Translations under genes and position numbers: made by a program
Notes under the pieces: model-generated
What the model saw: only the letters and a program-made list of their open reading frames with translations
Database searches by the model: none
What the model was told of the DNA's origin: nothing
Shown: piece by piece, positions 44,858 through 55,588 of the stretch
Numbering within the stretch: the stretch's first letter is position 1
Layout of the letters: each line of letters starts with the position of its first letter
NCBI GenBank assembly: GCA_937960415.1
Contig: CALGPK010000005.1
Span: 1 to 63,936, forward strand
DNA: 63,936 bases
Origin: an uncultured Bacteroidales bacterium
Lineage (GTDB): Bacteria; Bacteroidota; Bacteroidia; Bacteroidales; GWA2-32-17
Direction: 5' to 3'

Positions 44858-46900
44858 ATGAAATTTTTGCTATTCTTTCTATCCTTTTTAGGGATCTTTC
44901 AAGCTTTTGGTCAAATTAAATATCGTGTAAATTGGAATATTGAAGCACAAAAAAAGTCCAATAACGAATACATACTTCTTTTCAAAGCAAAACCCGATAA
45001 AGATTGGCATTTTTATTCCATCAACGATAAGTTAAACCCGCTAATTTTTAACTTTAAGAAAAGTGAAAATTATACGCTCAAAGGTAAAATACAAGAAAGT
45101 CCCAAAGCTAAAACAGAGTACGATGAAATAATGGAGTCGGAACGCTCTTATCACGAAAAAGAAGCTTTGTACTCTCAACTCATAAACGTAACAACAACAA
45201 ACCCTTTTACTATCGAAGGTTCAATCGAATATCAGGCATGTTATCTCGATGGAATGTGTGTAATGGAAGAATACGATTTTAAAGTTCCTATTCAACAAGT
45301 ATCAGAAATCATTTTCAATCAAGACACTATTAAAACCTTATCGAACGACTCATTAACTGCTTCATCTGCAAATAACCCAGACACTGTTAGTATTTCTCTT
45401 TCTCAAACATCGATTACCAGCAGTTTAAAACAAGAAGAAAGCACACTTTGGTGGCTCTTTATTTTCTCTTTTTTAGCCGGTTTAGCAGCTATTCTAACTC
45501 CATGTGTTTTTCCTATGATTCCAATGACAGTTTCTTTTTTCATGCACAACGATGATAATAAACGTAAGGCTAAATTTCAAGCACTTGTTTATGGTCTTAG
45601 TATTATTCTTATTTATACCATCATTGGAACCATTGTTGCAATTACATTAGGTGCCAATTTTGCAAATTTTTTAAGCACTCATTGGCTTCCAAACATTTTC
45701 TTTTTTTTAATTTTTGTTGTATTTGCAGCATCATTTTTTGGCATGTTCGAATTAGTACTACCAACATGGATGATAAGTAAAGTAGACCAAAAAGCCGAAA
45801 AAGGTGGTATTTTAGGTCCTTTTTTTATGGCATTTACGTTGGTTCTGGTGTCTTTTTCGTGCACAGGTCCTATCGTAGGTGCTATTCTTGTAAAATCGGC
45901 AGGTGGCGAAGTGTTAGAACCCATTATTGGTATGCTAGGCTTTTCGCTGGCATTTGCGTTGCCCTTTACTTTCTTTGCTTTTTTCCCATCACTACTAAAA
46001 AATTTACCCAAATCGGGCGGTTGGCTCAATTCGGTTAAAGTGGTACTCGGCTTTCTTGAATTAGCGCTTGGTTTAAAATTTTTGAGTGTTGCCGACCAAA
46101 CATACCATTGGGGCATATTAGACCGCGAAGTTTATCTTGCTTTTTGGATAGTAATCTTTAGTTTGATGGGATTTTATTTACTTGGTAAACTTAAATTTCC
46201 ACACGATAGTGAAGTTAAACATATTAGTGTGCCTCGACTAATTCTATCTATAATTACTTTTGCTTTTGTAGTTTACATGATTCCGGGACTTTGGGGAGCT
46301 CCTCTTAAAGCTTTATCGGGATATTTACCCCCTCAAAGCACGCTCGATTTCGATATAAATAACATTGTAAGAGAAAGTTCGGTATTAGGTAATAATACAA
46401 GCAACACCGTTAACCTATGTGAAAATCCCAAATATGCCGACTTTTTACATTTGCCTCATGGTTTAAAAGGATATTTTGATTACGACCAGGCACTAAAATG
46501 TGCTAAAGAACAAAAAAAACCGATTTTTATCGACTTTACAGGTCATGGATGTGTAAACTGTCGCGAAATGGAAGCCAACGTTTGGAGTCATCCCGAAGTA
46601 CTTAAAAGACTTAAAGAAAACTTTATCATTGTAGCCTTATATGTTGACGATAAAACCGAACTTCCTGAAAATGAGTGGATTGTTTCGTCGATTGATGGTA
46701 AAGTTAAAAAATCGATAGGTAAAAAGTATGCCGATTTTCAAATTTCACGATTTAAGGTTAATGCACAACCTTATTATGTTTTACTTGACCACAATGGAGA
46801 ACTTCTTACCGAACCCAAAGCTTACGATCTAAGCGTCGATAATTTTATTCGATTTCTTGATAAAGGCATAGAAGAATATCAAAAAAGAAAATTGAACTAA
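44858..46900 (+). CDS. dsbD: Thiol:disulfide interchange protein DsbD
   Basis: A 680-residue protein that passes electrons from cytoplasmic thioredoxin to the periplasm. Signal peptide about 1-19. N-terminal alpha domain (about 20-150) with two cysteines in YQACYLDGMCV. Eight-span core (about 205-500) with the two redox cysteines in LTPCVFPMIP and SCTGP. C-terminal thioredoxin-like gamma domain (about 540-680) with CVNC in FTGHGCVNCREM. All six redox cysteines are therefore seen. Length is somewhat longer than the 565 of E. coli, as in other Bacteroidota. Confidence 0.93.
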   Translation: MKFLLFFLSFLGIFQAFGQIKYRVNWNIEAQKKSNNEYILLFKAKPDKDWHFYSINDKLNPLIFNFKKSENYTLKGKIQESPKAKTEYDEIMESERSYHEKEALYSQLINVTTTNPFTIEGSIEYQACYLDGMCVMEEYDFKVPIQQVSEIIFNQDTIKTLSNDSLTASSANNPDTVSISLSQTSITSSLKQEESTLWWLFIFSFLAGLAAILTPCVFPMIPMTVSFFMHNDDNKRKAKFQALVYGLSIILIYTIIGTIVAITLGANFANFLSTHWLPNIFFFLIFVVFAASFFGMFELVLPTWMISKVDQKAEKGGILGPFFMAFTLVLVSFSCTGPIVGAILVKSAGGEVLEPIIGMLGFSLAFALPFTFFAFFPSLLKNLPKSGGWLNSVKVVLGFLELALGLKFLSVADQTYHWGILDREVYLAFWIVIFSLMGFYLLGKLKFPHDSEVKHISVPRLILSIITFAFVVYMIPGLWGAPLKALSGYLPPQSTLDFDINNIVRESSVLGNNTSNTVNLCENPKYADFLHLPHGLKGYFDYDQALKCAKEQKKPIFIDFTGHGCVNCREMEANVWSHPEVLKRLKENFIIVALYVDDKTELPENEWIVSSIDGKVKKSIGKKYADFQISRFKVNAQPYYVLLDHNGELLTEPKAYDLSVDNFIRFLDKGIEEYQKRKLN

Positions 46901-46923
46901 ACTACTTTAATTACATTTTGAGC

Positions 46924-46931
46924 TAACTTTG
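46924..46931 (+). promoter_or_regulatory. Promoter -7 element for PgpH-like gene
   Basis: TAACTTTG followed by CAG, 20 bases before the ATG at 46952. Confidence 0.55.
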
Positions 46932-46951
46932 CAGTTCAAAGAATCTTAATT

Positions 46952-48997
46952 ATGAAAAAGTTTATCTCATTTTTACTGGAAAATTACAAACGTCTTATAA
47001 CACATTTGCTTTTCGTTATATCCACATTCATCATTTTGCTTATCATTCCTCATCAAACCAGATTTAAATACGAATATCAAAAAGGTAAACCATGGCTGTA
47101 CGACAACCTGGTAGCTCCCTTTGACTTCCCGATTTTGAAAGACCCAAAAGTTTACGAAAAAGAAAAAGATAGCGTTGCAAAACATTCTCCGATATATTTG
47201 CTCCGTAATCATGAAATCATTCAATCTTCGTTGAATCTACTGAAAAAAGATATATCTAAAATTGCAGGTACAACAGATTCTTTAAAAAACATCTTTTCAA
47301 ACGAAGCCTCTCTTTTACTAACACAACTATATACACAACCCGGCATTATTTCCGAAAATGACTCTACTTTAAAAAAAAATGCTAAACTGAGCATCGTATA
47401 TATACAGTCCGATTCTACAATATCCGAATATTTTGGTCCAATATTTCTTCATCCATTCGAAGCCAAAAAAATTTTTACCGAAAAACTTAAAGAACATTAT
47501 CCTACGCTAACTCAACATATCGAACAAAACAATCAGTATTTTCAGCCAAACCTCTTTATAAATGAAGAGCTAACCAAGCAGATCCGATATCAACTCATAT
47601 CAGACATACCTACCACTCGAGGTATGGTACAAAAAGGTGAAACCATTATTGCCAAAGGTGAGATTATTACTTCTGAAAAGTATCTGATACTCGAATCGTT
47701 GCGTTTGGAAATTGTGCGAACTTCATACAACCCGTTTTTACTTATTGGACAATCCTTAACCATTGCCTTCGGTTTGCTGATGGTTTTTCTTTTTCTTTAC
47801 CATTTCAGACAAGAAATACTCTCGCATTTTACCAAAACATCGTTCATTTTATCACTTATCATTCTCTTTATATTTATAGCTCAAAAGGTTTATGAGTGGA
47901 ATAGTAAAAGCGTTTATCTAATACCGTTTACCCTATTGCCTATTATCATTCGTTCGTTCTACGATTCAAGGTTAGCTCTATTTGTACATACCATTACCAT
48001 CCTTATTATTTCGTATTTTTTGCCTAATAGCTTCGAATTTATGTTCATGCAATATATGGCTGGTACTATTTCGGTGTTTGTTTTAATAAATGTGCGTCGA
48101 AGAGTTCAGCTTTTTATGGCAGCTCTGGTTATTTTTATAACGTATAGTGTTATTTTCTTCGGAATTTCAATTGTACAAACTGAAAATATCTACGAAATTG
48201 AATGGAACAATTTTACATGGTTTGCTATTAATGCTTTAATGGTACTCTCGGCCTATCCCTTAATATACATATTCGAAAAATTGTTTGGATTTTTATCGGA
48301 TGTAACACTTATGGAACTTTCGGATATTAACCACCCGTTGCTCAAACTTTTGGCCGAAAAAGCTCCCGGCACATTTCAACATTCGCTTCAAGTAGCCAAT
48401 CTATCGGAAGAAATTATCCAAAAAATAGGTGGAAATTCTTTGCTAGCTCGTGTTGGTGCCTTGTTTCATGATATAGGCAAAATAGAGCTTCCACATTACT
48501 TTATCGAAAATCAACATCACATTCCCAACCCACATAAAGATTTGCAAATAGACAAAAGCATTGAAATTATTTCGGGACATGTTAACTACGGAGTTCTTTT
48601 AGCTAAAAAATATAAGCTTCCAAAACCCATTATAGAATTTATAGAGTCGCATCACGGAACCAGTATTATGCAATATTTTTACAAAACTTATAAACTTGAA
48701 CATCCCGGCGAACAAATTAATGTTGACATGTTTCGCTATAAAGGTAATCCTCCATCAACCAAAGAAACAGCTATTGTTATGATTGTAGATGCAGTAGAAG
48801 CTGCATCACGAAGTTTAAAAGACATTACAGAAGAATCGCTGCAAAAACTTATTGACACTATCATCGAACAAAAGTTAAACGAAAAACAACTTGACATGGC
48901 TCCTATTACTCTAAAAGAACTAAGCACAATCAAAGAAATTTTAAAAAAACGATTAAAAAATATTTATCATATTCGTATATCATATCCGAACGATTAA
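46952..48997 (+). CDS. 7TM-HD phosphodiesterase (PgpH-like, c-di-AMP)
   Basis: A 681-residue protein. One N-terminal span (about 15-33), an extracytoplasmic 7TMR-HDED region (about 40-260), seven membrane spans (about 270-450) and a cytoplasmic HD domain (about 470-650). HD ligands are present: FQHSLQVANLSE, FHDIGKIELP (HD pair), SGHVNYG and SHHGTS. In Listeria PgpH hydrolyses c-di-AMP; HD residues here look intact. It converges with the sensor phosphatase gene, overlapping it by four bases at the stops. Confidence 0.9.
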   Translation: MKKFISFLLENYKRLITHLLFVISTFIILLIIPHQTRFKYEYQKGKPWLYDNLVAPFDFPILKDPKVYEKEKDSVAKHSPIYLLRNHEIIQSSLNLLKKDISKIAGTTDSLKNIFSNEASLLLTQLYTQPGIISENDSTLKKNAKLSIVYIQSDSTISEYFGPIFLHPFEAKKIFTEKLKEHYPTLTQHIEQNNQYFQPNLFINEELTKQIRYQLISDIPTTRGMVQKGETIIAKGEIITSEKYLILESLRLEIVRTSYNPFLLIGQSLTIAFGLLMVFLFLYHFRQEILSHFTKTSFILSLIILFIFIAQKVYEWNSKSVYLIPFTLLPIIIRSFYDSRLALFVHTITILIISYFLPNSFEFMFMQYMAGTISVFVLINVRRRVQLFMAALVIFITYSVIFFGISIVQTENIYEIEWNNFTWFAINALMVLSAYPLIYIFEKLFGFLSDVTLMELSDINHPLLKLLAEKAPGTFQHSLQVANLSEEIIQKIGGNSLLARVGALFHDIGKIELPHYFIENQHHIPNPHKDLQIDKSIEIISGHVNYGVLLAKKYKLPKPIIEFIESHHGTSIMQYFYKTYKLEHPGEQINVDMFRYKGNPPSTKETAIVMIVDAVEAASRSLKDITEESLQKLIDTIIEQKLNEKQLDMAPITLKELSTIKEILKKRLKNIYHIRISYPND

Positions 48998-51900
48998 AAT
49001 TTAAAGCGAATCCCTATAACAATTTGGTCATCTATTTGCTCTATTTTGCCCCTCCACCTAATTGCTTCCTCTTCTATCAACTTTTCTTGTTCTTTCATGG
49101 GTAAGTGATGAATAGAAAGCAAAAATTCTTTAAAACGTTTGTACATATATTTTTTTCCGTGCTCACCACCAAACTGATCGGCAAAACCATCGGAAAATAA
49201 ATAAACAACATCACCACTTTGAATGTTGATTTCTGTTCTACTAAAAGACTCTTGTTTTCGTTCGTACAGGCCAACTGGCATTTTATCTGCCTTGTATTCG
49301 GTCAATTCGTTATTTCTAATTAAATACATCGGATTATTTGCTCCCGAAAATTCTAATATATGGTCTTTGTAATTATATGCAATAAGGGCAATATCCATAC
49401 CGTCTTTTGTTTCAAAATTCTTGCCTTCTTGATTAAGCGATTCTATAATAGCTGTCCTCAACTCATTAAGTATCAAATCGGTATGATTAATTTCCGGACG
49501 AGTAATAAGTTCGTTTAATAAACTCGAACCCAGCATACTCATAAAAGCACCCGGTACACCATGTCCGGTACAATCTGCTGCCGCAACCACCAATACATGC
49601 ATACTTTCTATATTGCGAATAAAATAAAAATCGCCCGAAACAATATCTTTCGGTTTGTAATAAATAAACATTTCTACATCGGACAACATAGAAAAATCTT
49701 TCGGTGGCAATATTGCTTCCTGAATCCGTTTGGCATAGTAAATGCTATCTGTTATATCTTTGTTTTTCTGTTCGATAACTTTATTCTTTTCTTCAATTTC
49801 ATTTTTCTGCTTTACAATTTCTGCTGTTCGTTCTTCTACAATTTGTTCCAATCGTCTTTTATCGGCTTCGAGTTTTCGTGTATATAACTTTATTGTTGCT
49901 ACAAACAATACAACTGCCGCTAAAACATAAGAAATATAAGCCCAAATAGTTCGATACCACGGCGGTAATATTTCGAATGTAAAGCTTGCAACTTCACTTT
50001 CTTGTAAATAAATATTACGTGCTTTTACCTTAAATACATATTTGCCTTCGGGAATATTGGTATATATTGCTTTGTTTTCCTTTGTCCACAATGACCAGTG
50101 ATCGTCAAAACCTTCGAGCATGTATGAATATTCTGTTTGATGTTCTTCCTGATAATATGGAGCTGCAAAGGTAAAAGTTAATGCATTACACTTATAATCA
50201 AAAATATACTTGTTGTATCTCAAATCTTGAGTAAAAGAAATCTTTTTTATTGGGTGTGGATATGTTCCATTAAAAACAACAGAATCGTTGTATCCCAAAC
50301 GTACATTTCTAATCAAACAGTTGAAAGATTGTTTTGGATAAGACCATTTAGAGTCGTACGAAAACAAGCCTTCGTTAGTTCCAATCCATGTTATTCCGGT
50401 AGGCTCCGAATAAACATAATAAATCGTTGATTCGGGTATTCGTCTAAAAGTTACGGAATCTACGTTGAATTTATCGTAGTGAGGAGTTAATAAGTATAAG
50501 CGATTAGAAATATTGAGCCACAACTGATTGTTAAAACCTTTATAACAGCTAATAATATTTTTTTCAGATTCATTTAGCCATGTGCCAAAATTATTATATT
50601 TTTTTACCTGTTTGCCTTCATCTATGTAATAAAGTCCCCTTGATGTACACAGCAATACATCAGATTTCCAAATAAACAAGTATACATCATTGAGCACGGG
50701 TAAACCTTTTTCTTTATTGTAATGCGTAATCTTTCCATCGGGCGATAAACAATAAACACCATTCGACAACGTGCTATACCAAATATTACCATAAGAATCT
50801 TCAACAATGGAAGTAATAAAATCGTTGGTATGCTTACGAATAACTTTATTATCGGATATTTCGTATAGACCATTCTGTGCACCAATAAATATGCTTTTTT
50901 TAAACTTCGATTGCAAAATAAACTCAGCAATAATCTCCTGATTTACCATTCTACGGTAAGTTAATCCATCGTATTCAAACAGAGTATTCTGAGAAGAAAC
51001 CAATAAGTGTTCACCTTGTTCAGTTTGAATGACTTCTAAATAATTCACTATGTTATCTTTAAAAAAACTAACTTTTTTAAAATACGAATTGAAACGATTT
51101 TTCTCTAAAACATATAAGCCATTGCTTGTTGCTACATACAATTTATTCTTAAACTTTTTAATATTGTAAACATTGCCTTTGAGCGATTGATTGATACTAA
51201 AAAGTTTTATTGAATTTTGATATTCTATTTTCGAAATACCATTTAATGTAGTTGCCCAAATGGTTCCATCTATTGGCAAATAATTTACTGAACTTACTTG
51301 CGACGAAGCTAATCCTAAAGTATCGTTGATAATGAAATGTTTGCCCCATTTGTTTGAAGTAATAACAACACCTCCGCTAATGGTTGACCATATTCTGTGC
51401 TGATTCTGAATGCCTACCGTATGATAAGCATAATTCTTTATTAGATAATCCCAAATTTCTAATTTATTATTCAATTCTACACATTTCTTTTCGGCAAGGT
51501 TGTATTTGTAAAATTTAGCACCATTAAAAACAATCCACTCCTTATTTGATATTTCATCTATTATTTGTATGTCTGAACCAATAAATTTTTCGAATCCTTT
51601 TACAGGCTCAAACGTCTTTCCATTGTATTTTAGTAGCCCAGATGCTGAATTCGAGACGTATATTTCATCGTTGATACAAAATGAAAGCCAGCTATTTTGG
51701 GGTAACTGAACAGAGGATAGTTTATTACGTCTGTAAATATAAATAAAGCTTGGTGAACAAAAATACACCTGTTGATTCCTATCTACATAAGTTTTCCAGA
51801 AAGTTTGTTTGCTAATGGTAGCTTGATCAAGGCTATCGGTCAATGAAACATAAACAAGCTTACCCGACTGATTCGGAATAAAATAACCAAAATCGCCCTG

Positions 51901-52188
51901 TGCTCCAACATATATAATTCCATTACTATCACAAGCCAGAGAATAAACTACCGTTCTTTTACTGGTAGGTAAAGAATTCCAGCTCTTACCGTCATATTCT
52001 AAAACTAAGCCACTGGTATTAGCAAAATATAACAGCCCATAGCGATTAACCACACTCATCCAATTTTCGTTGTGAGCATTATATTGCTTGGGTAAATAAT
52101 TGGTAATAAGTGGGACTCCTTCTTTGTTTACCTGAGAAAAGGATAATAAATGGCACAGACAAAATACTATGAAAATGAGTTTGAGCAT
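48994..52188 (-). CDS. Two-component-type propeller sensor with SpoIIE phosphatase output
   Basis: A 1064-residue membrane sensor. Signal peptide (about 1-18), about fourteen short beta-propeller repeats of the two-component regulator propeller type (about 35-640, e.g. NIWYSTLSNGVYCLSPDG, ITWIGTNEGLFSYD), a Y_Y_Y domain (about 665-745), one membrane span (about 755-775), a coiled-coil linker, and a SpoIIE/PP2C-like serine phosphatase (about 830-1064) with metal-binding ADCTGHGVPGAFMSML and FSDGFADQFGG. It has no histidine kinase domain; output is dephosphorylation of a partner, perhaps an anti-sigma-factor antagonist. Ligand is unknown. Confidence 0.88.
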   Translation of the reverse strand: MLKLIFIVFCLCHLLSFSQVNKEGVPLITNYLPKQYNAHNENWMSVVNRYGLLYFANTSGLVLEYDGKSWNSLPTSKRTVVYSLACDSNGIIYVGAQGDFGYFIPNQSGKLVYVSLTDSLDQATISKQTFWKTYVDRNQQVYFCSPSFIYIYRRNKLSSVQLPQNSWLSFCINDEIYVSNSASGLLKYNGKTFEPVKGFEKFIGSDIQIIDEISNKEWIVFNGAKFYKYNLAEKKCVELNNKLEIWDYLIKNYAYHTVGIQNQHRIWSTISGGVVITSNKWGKHFIINDTLGLASSQVSSVNYLPIDGTIWATTLNGISKIEYQNSIKLFSINQSLKGNVYNIKKFKNKLYVATSNGLYVLEKNRFNSYFKKVSFFKDNIVNYLEVIQTEQGEHLLVSSQNTLFEYDGLTYRRMVNQEIIAEFILQSKFKKSIFIGAQNGLYEISDNKVIRKHTNDFITSIVEDSYGNIWYSTLSNGVYCLSPDGKITHYNKEKGLPVLNDVYLFIWKSDVLLCTSRGLYYIDEGKQVKKYNNFGTWLNESEKNIISCYKGFNNQLWLNISNRLYLLTPHYDKFNVDSVTFRRIPESTIYYVYSEPTGITWIGTNEGLFSYDSKWSYPKQSFNCLIRNVRLGYNDSVVFNGTYPHPIKKISFTQDLRYNKYIFDYKCNALTFTFAAPYYQEEHQTEYSYMLEGFDDHWSLWTKENKAIYTNIPEGKYVFKVKARNIYLQESEVASFTFEILPPWYRTIWAYISYVLAAVVLFVATIKLYTRKLEADKRRLEQIVEERTAEIVKQKNEIEEKNKVIEQKNKDITDSIYYAKRIQEAILPPKDFSMLSDVEMFIYYKPKDIVSGDFYFIRNIESMHVLVVAAADCTGHGVPGAFMSMLGSSLLNELITRPEINHTDLILNELRTAIIESLNQEGKNFETKDGMDIALIAYNYKDHILEFSGANNPMYLIRNNELTEYKADKMPVGLYERKQESFSRTEINIQSGDVVYLFSDGFADQFGGEHGKKYMYKRFKEFLLSIHHLPMKEQEKLIEEEAIRWRGKIEQIDDQIVIGIRFKF

Positions 52189-52201
52189 CTCATTTTTTGT
52201 G

Positions 52202-52209
52202 TAAATATA
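52202..52209 (-). promoter_or_regulatory. Weak promoter-like element for sensor phosphatase
   Basis: Minus strand TATATTTA, one mismatch from TAnnTTTG, 13 bases before the ATG at 52188. Confidence 0.3.
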
Positions 52210-52238
52210 TGTATTTTTATTAAATGAATTTAAATGGA

Positions 52239-52664
52239 CTAAATTTGCTTGTGCGAACCGTCACAAAATGGATATCGTTTCGATTTCCCACATCTACACA
52301 ACGAAATAGAACTCTCAGTAGCCACAGGCTCGTTATCTTCGTTGATAAGCATAAAATTACCTGATATACGTATAGAGCCATTTTTAACTAACGTAACTAC
52401 CGTTTTCTCTAAATTTTGATCATTATTCTGATCTATTTTCTTCCCTTCCGAATTTTTGTACCAGGTGAGTGCTTTCGTTGGGCAACGATCCACTACTTGG
52501 GCTATTTCTTCCGAAGTTGCAGCATCCATCTTTATCCACGGGCGCGAGAATGTATCGAAAACTTTAGGAAGTTCGCGAATACATACTGCCGAATGATCGC
52601 ACAAATACGGTTTCCATACTACCGTTATCTCTCCATTGGTGTATTCCTTTACAATTTTCTCCAT
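52239..52664 (-). CDS. CDGSH iron-sulfur protein with N-terminal divergent 4Fe-4S domain
   Basis: A 141-residue redox protein. N-terminal Fer4_19-type region (about 5-70): Cys22, Cys28 and Cys61 (CPTKALTWY). C-terminal CDGSH zinc-finger-type domain (about 100-139) with ligands Cys123, Cys125, Cys134 and His138 ([16 protein letters not shown]), which bind a 2Fe-2S cluster. The two-domain form is common in bacteria; its partner is not known. It diverges from thrS. Confidence 0.88.
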   Translation of the reverse strand: MEKIVKEYTNGEITVVWKPYLCDHSAVCIRELPKVFDTFSRPWIKMDAATSEEIAQVVDRCPTKALTWYKNSEGKKIDQNNDQNLEKTVVTLVKNGSIRISGNFMLINEDNEPVATESSISLCRCGKSKRYPFCDGSHKQI

Positions 52665-52761
52665 ACATATTCGATTTAGCGAAGCTAAATTAAGTTATTT
52701 TTTTAATGTAGCTAATGACACACCGAGCGAATTTAATCTTTTTTATGATTTTAATAAAAGC

Positions 52762-52794
52762 TTTGTTTTCAATACAAAATATTTTGTACCTTTG
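52762..52794 (+). promoter_or_regulatory. Promoter of thrS-infC-rpmI-rplT
   Basis: TTTG (52762-52765), a 21-base spacer, TACCTTTG (52787-52794). It lies 33 bases before the thrS ATG at 52828. The short leader leaves no room for a T-box or other long riboswitch. Confidence 0.65.
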
Positions 52795-52827
52795 CACTCC
52801 AAAAATTGTAAGCATTACATAACAATT

Positions 52828-54777
52828 ATGATAAAAATTACATTGCCCGATAACAAGGTGCTGGAGTTTGAAAAAGGGATAACCGGGTTAGAAATAGCCA
52901 GGCGTATTAGCCATTCGCTTGCCGACGAAGCCCTTGCTATTACGGTCAACGGCGAGTTGTGGGATTTGCACCGTCCTATTGAAACCGATGCTCAAATAAA
53001 AATTCATACTTGGAACGACGAAGAGGGTAAACACGCATTCTGGCATAGCTCGGCACACTTGATGGCCGAAAGCATTGAAATACTATACCCTGGCACCAAA
53101 TTTGGCATAGGTCCTGCCATTGAAAATGGCTTCTACTACGACGTCGAATTCCCCGAAGGCATTACCATATCCGACAGCGACCTAACAGCCATTGAAACAA
53201 AAATGAAAGAATTTGCTCAAAAAAAAGAACCTATCATACGCAAAAATATCTCGAAACAAGAAGCCCTCGCGTTCTTTGGACAACGAAATGACCATTTAAA
53301 GCTCGAATTGATTAGCGAATTAGAAGATGGCACTATCACCATTTACCAACAAGGAAACTTTACAGACCTTTGCCGTGGACCACACCTTCCGCACACTGGC
53401 TATATCAAAGCTATTAAACTATTAAGTATTGCCGGAGCATACTGGCGCGGAAACGAAAAAAACAAGCAACTCACTCGCATTTATGGTATTAGCTTCCCAA
53501 AACAAAAACAGCTTGACGAATACTTACAGATGCTCGAAGAAGCCAAGAAACGCGATCACCGAAAAATAGGTAAAGAGCTCGAGCTTTTCATGTTTTCGCC
53601 TGCTGTAGGTAGCGGTTTACCTATCTGGCTGCCTAAAGGCACACAACTGAGAGAACGACTAGAACAATTTCTCAAAAAAATTCAAAAGAAATACGGGTAT
53701 CAACAAGTAATAACCCCCCATATCGGCCAAAAAGAACTTTACGTAACCTCGGGACACTATGCCAAATACGGCAAAGATTCATTTCAACCCATACACACAC
53801 CACAAGAAGGAGAAGAATTTTTGCTTAAACCAATGAATTGTCCTCACCATTGCGAAATATACAAAAGCAAACCACGTTCGTATAAAGAATTGCCACTTAG
53901 ACTTGCTGAATTTGGTACAGTTTATCGCTACGAGCAAAGTGGCGAATTACATGGTCTTACACGTGTTAGAGGCTTTACACAAGACGATGCACATATTTTC
54001 TGCAGACCCGACCAATTAAAAGAGGAATTTATAAAAGTTATCGATATTGTTTTATACATATTCAAAACCCTCCATTTTCATAATTACACTGTTCAAGTTT
54101 CGCTCAGAGATCCAAACAACAAAGAAAAATACATAGGTTCTGACGAAAATTGGGAAAAAGCCGAAAAAGCCATATTAGAAGCCGCCCAAGAAAAAGGCTT
54201 AGAAACTACAATAGTACCTGGCGAAGCAGCTTTCTATGGTCCCAAGCTCGACTTTATGGTTAAAGATGCCATAGGTAGAAAATGGCAACTAGGTACTATT
54301 CAGGTCGATTATAACTTACCCGAACGCTTCGAATTAGAATACGTAGGCGAAGACAACCAAAAGCATCGTCCTGTAATGATTCATCGTGCACCCTTTGGTT
54401 CAATGGAACGTTTCGTAGCTGTTTTAATAGAACACACTGCCGGAAAATTTCCACTGTGGCTCACTCCCGAACAAGCTGTTATATTGCCCATCAGCGAAAA
54501 ATACAACGAATATGCAAAAAAAGTTGACAATTTGTTAAATTTTTACGATATTCGCAGTTTCGTTGATGAACGTAATGAAAAGATTGGCAAAAAAATACGC
54601 GACAATGAATTAAAGCGTATTCCCTATTTGCTAATTGTAGGTGAAAAAGAAGAAACCACTGAAACCATATCAGTTCGCAAACAGGGAGAAGGAGACAAAG
54701 GAAGCATGAAAATTGAAGAATTTGTCAATCTGATTCAAAACGAAATTAACGAAACACTAAAAGAAATAGAAAAATAA
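52828..54777 (+). CDS. thrS: Threonyl-tRNA synthetase
   Basis: A 649-residue class II synthetase. The frame opens earlier, but the ATG at 52828 ([10 protein letters not shown]) follows the promoter and gives the usual length. TGS domain (about 1-62), editing domain with HSSAHLMAE (HxxxH), catalytic core with zinc ligand Cys in [23 protein letters not shown] and APFGSMERF, and a C-terminal anticodon-binding domain (about 545-645). It charges tRNA-Thr. It heads the operon with infC. Confidence 0.97.
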   Translation: MIKITLPDNKVLEFEKGITGLEIARRISHSLADEALAITVNGELWDLHRPIETDAQIKIHTWNDEEGKHAFWHSSAHLMAESIEILYPGTKFGIGPAIENGFYYDVEFPEGITISDSDLTAIETKMKEFAQKKEPIIRKNISKQEALAFFGQRNDHLKLELISELEDGTITIYQQGNFTDLCRGPHLPHTGYIKAIKLLSIAGAYWRGNEKNKQLTRIYGISFPKQKQLDEYLQMLEEAKKRDHRKIGKELELFMFSPAVGSGLPIWLPKGTQLRERLEQFLKKIQKKYGYQQVITPHIGQKELYVTSGHYAKYGKDSFQPIHTPQEGEEFLLKPMNCPHHCEIYKSKPRSYKELPLRLAEFGTVYRYEQSGELHGLTRVRGFTQDDAHIFCRPDQLKEEFIKVIDIVLYIFKTLHFHNYTVQVSLRDPNNKEKYIGSDENWEKAEKAILEAAQEKGLETTIVPGEAAFYGPKLDFMVKDAIGRKWQLGTIQVDYNLPERFELEYVGEDNQKHRPVMIHRAPFGSMERFVAVLIEHTAGKFPLWLTPEQAVILPISEKYNEYAKKVDNLLNFYDIRSFVDERNEKIGKKIRDNELKRIPYLLIVGEKEETTETISVRKQGEGDKGSMKIEEFVNLIQNEINETLKEIEK

Positions 54778-54786
54778 AAAGGAGGT
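54778..54786 (+). promoter_or_regulatory. Strong Shine-Dalgarno before infC
   Basis: AAAGGAGGT directly after the thrS stop contains AAGGAGGT, an 8-base complement to the 16S anti-Shine-Dalgarno. It is 17 bases from the infC ATG, longer than the usual 5-9. Other genes here lack such sites, as is normal for the phylum. Confidence 0.6.
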
Positions 54787-54803
54787 AAACTAAAACATAT
54801 CGC

Positions 54804-55349
54804 ATGTCAAACAGAAAAGATGATTTAGAGTATCAGTACAAAATTAATGAACAAATCAAAGCTAAAGTAGTACGGTTAGTCGGTGATAATATCGAAAATC
54901 CTGGTATTTACTCTATTCAAGATGCCCTCAAAATGGCACAAGAAATGGAGCTCGATTTGATTGAAATATCGCCAAATGCACAACCTCCTGTATGTAAAAT
55001 ACTTGACTACCAGAAATTTATTTATCAGCAAAAAAAGAAACAAAAAGAAATGAAAGCCAAAGCGGCTAAAATTGTTGTTAAAGAAATACGCTTTGGTCCC
55101 AATACCGACGATCACGACTACAATTTTAAACTCAAACACGCCATAAACTTTTTGCAAGAAGGAGCAAAAGTTAAAGCATATGTTTTTTTCAAAGGTCGCT
55201 CCATTCTCTATTCGGATCAGGGTAAAGAATTGCTCGAACGCTTTATTAAAGATTTAGAACCCTATGCCAAGCTCGAACAAGAACCCAAGCTCGATGGGAA
55301 ACGCATGATCATTATACTTGCTCCACTTGTAACAAAAAAGAAAAACTAA
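54804..55349 (+). CDS. infC: Translation initiation factor IF-3
   Basis: A 181-residue IF-3. N-terminal domain (about 1-80): [51 protein letters not shown]; then C-terminal domain (about 88-178) with [22 protein letters not shown]-3 binds the 30S subunit and checks the start codon. The start is ATG here, unlike the AUU of E. coli; an in-frame TAA at 54786-54788 sets the upstream limit. Preceded by a strong Shine-Dalgarno. Confidence 0.96.
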   Translation: MSNRKDDLEYQYKINEQIKAKVVRLVGDNIENPGIYSIQDALKMAQEMELDLIEISPNAQPPVCKILDYQKFIYQQKKKQKEMKAKAAKIVVKEIRFGPNTDDHDYNFKLKHAINFLQEGAKVKAYVFFKGRSILYSDQGKELLERFIKDLEPYAKLEQEPKLDGKRMIIILAPLVTKKKN

Positions 55350-55372
55350 TGTCTAACTAAATAAAGAGAGAA

Positions 55373-55570
55373 ATGCCAAAAGTAAAAACTAATTCCGGTG
55401 CAAAAAAGCGGTTCAAGATATCCGCTTCCGGTAAAATCAGACGTAAACATGCCTACAAAAGCCACATTCTTACCAAAAAGTCGAAAAAGCGAAAAAGAAA
55501 TCTTGGCTATTTTACCAATGTTGACACCACACGTATAGAAAGTGTTAAGCTTTTATTAGGCATGAAGTAA
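55373..55570 (+). CDS. rpmI: Ribosomal protein bL35
   Basis: A 65-residue, very basic protein: [17 protein letters not shown] and [17 protein letters not shown] are typical bL35 sequences. Part of the 50S subunit. It starts 23 bases after the infC stop, in the standard infC-rpmI-rplT order. Confidence 0.96.
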   Translation: MPKVKTNSGAKKRFKISASGKIRRKHAYKSHILTKKSKKRKRNLGYFTNVDTTRIESVKLLLGMK

Positions 55571-55588
55571 AAAAATTATGTTTAACCC

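Noticed and set aside
52636-52827. Upstream 64-codon extension of thrS
   Set aside because: It overlaps the divergent CDGSH gene and contains the thrS promoter.
52795-52827. Possible T-box or leader riboswitch for thrS
   Set aside because: The leader is about 30 bases, too short for any known tRNA-sensing leader.
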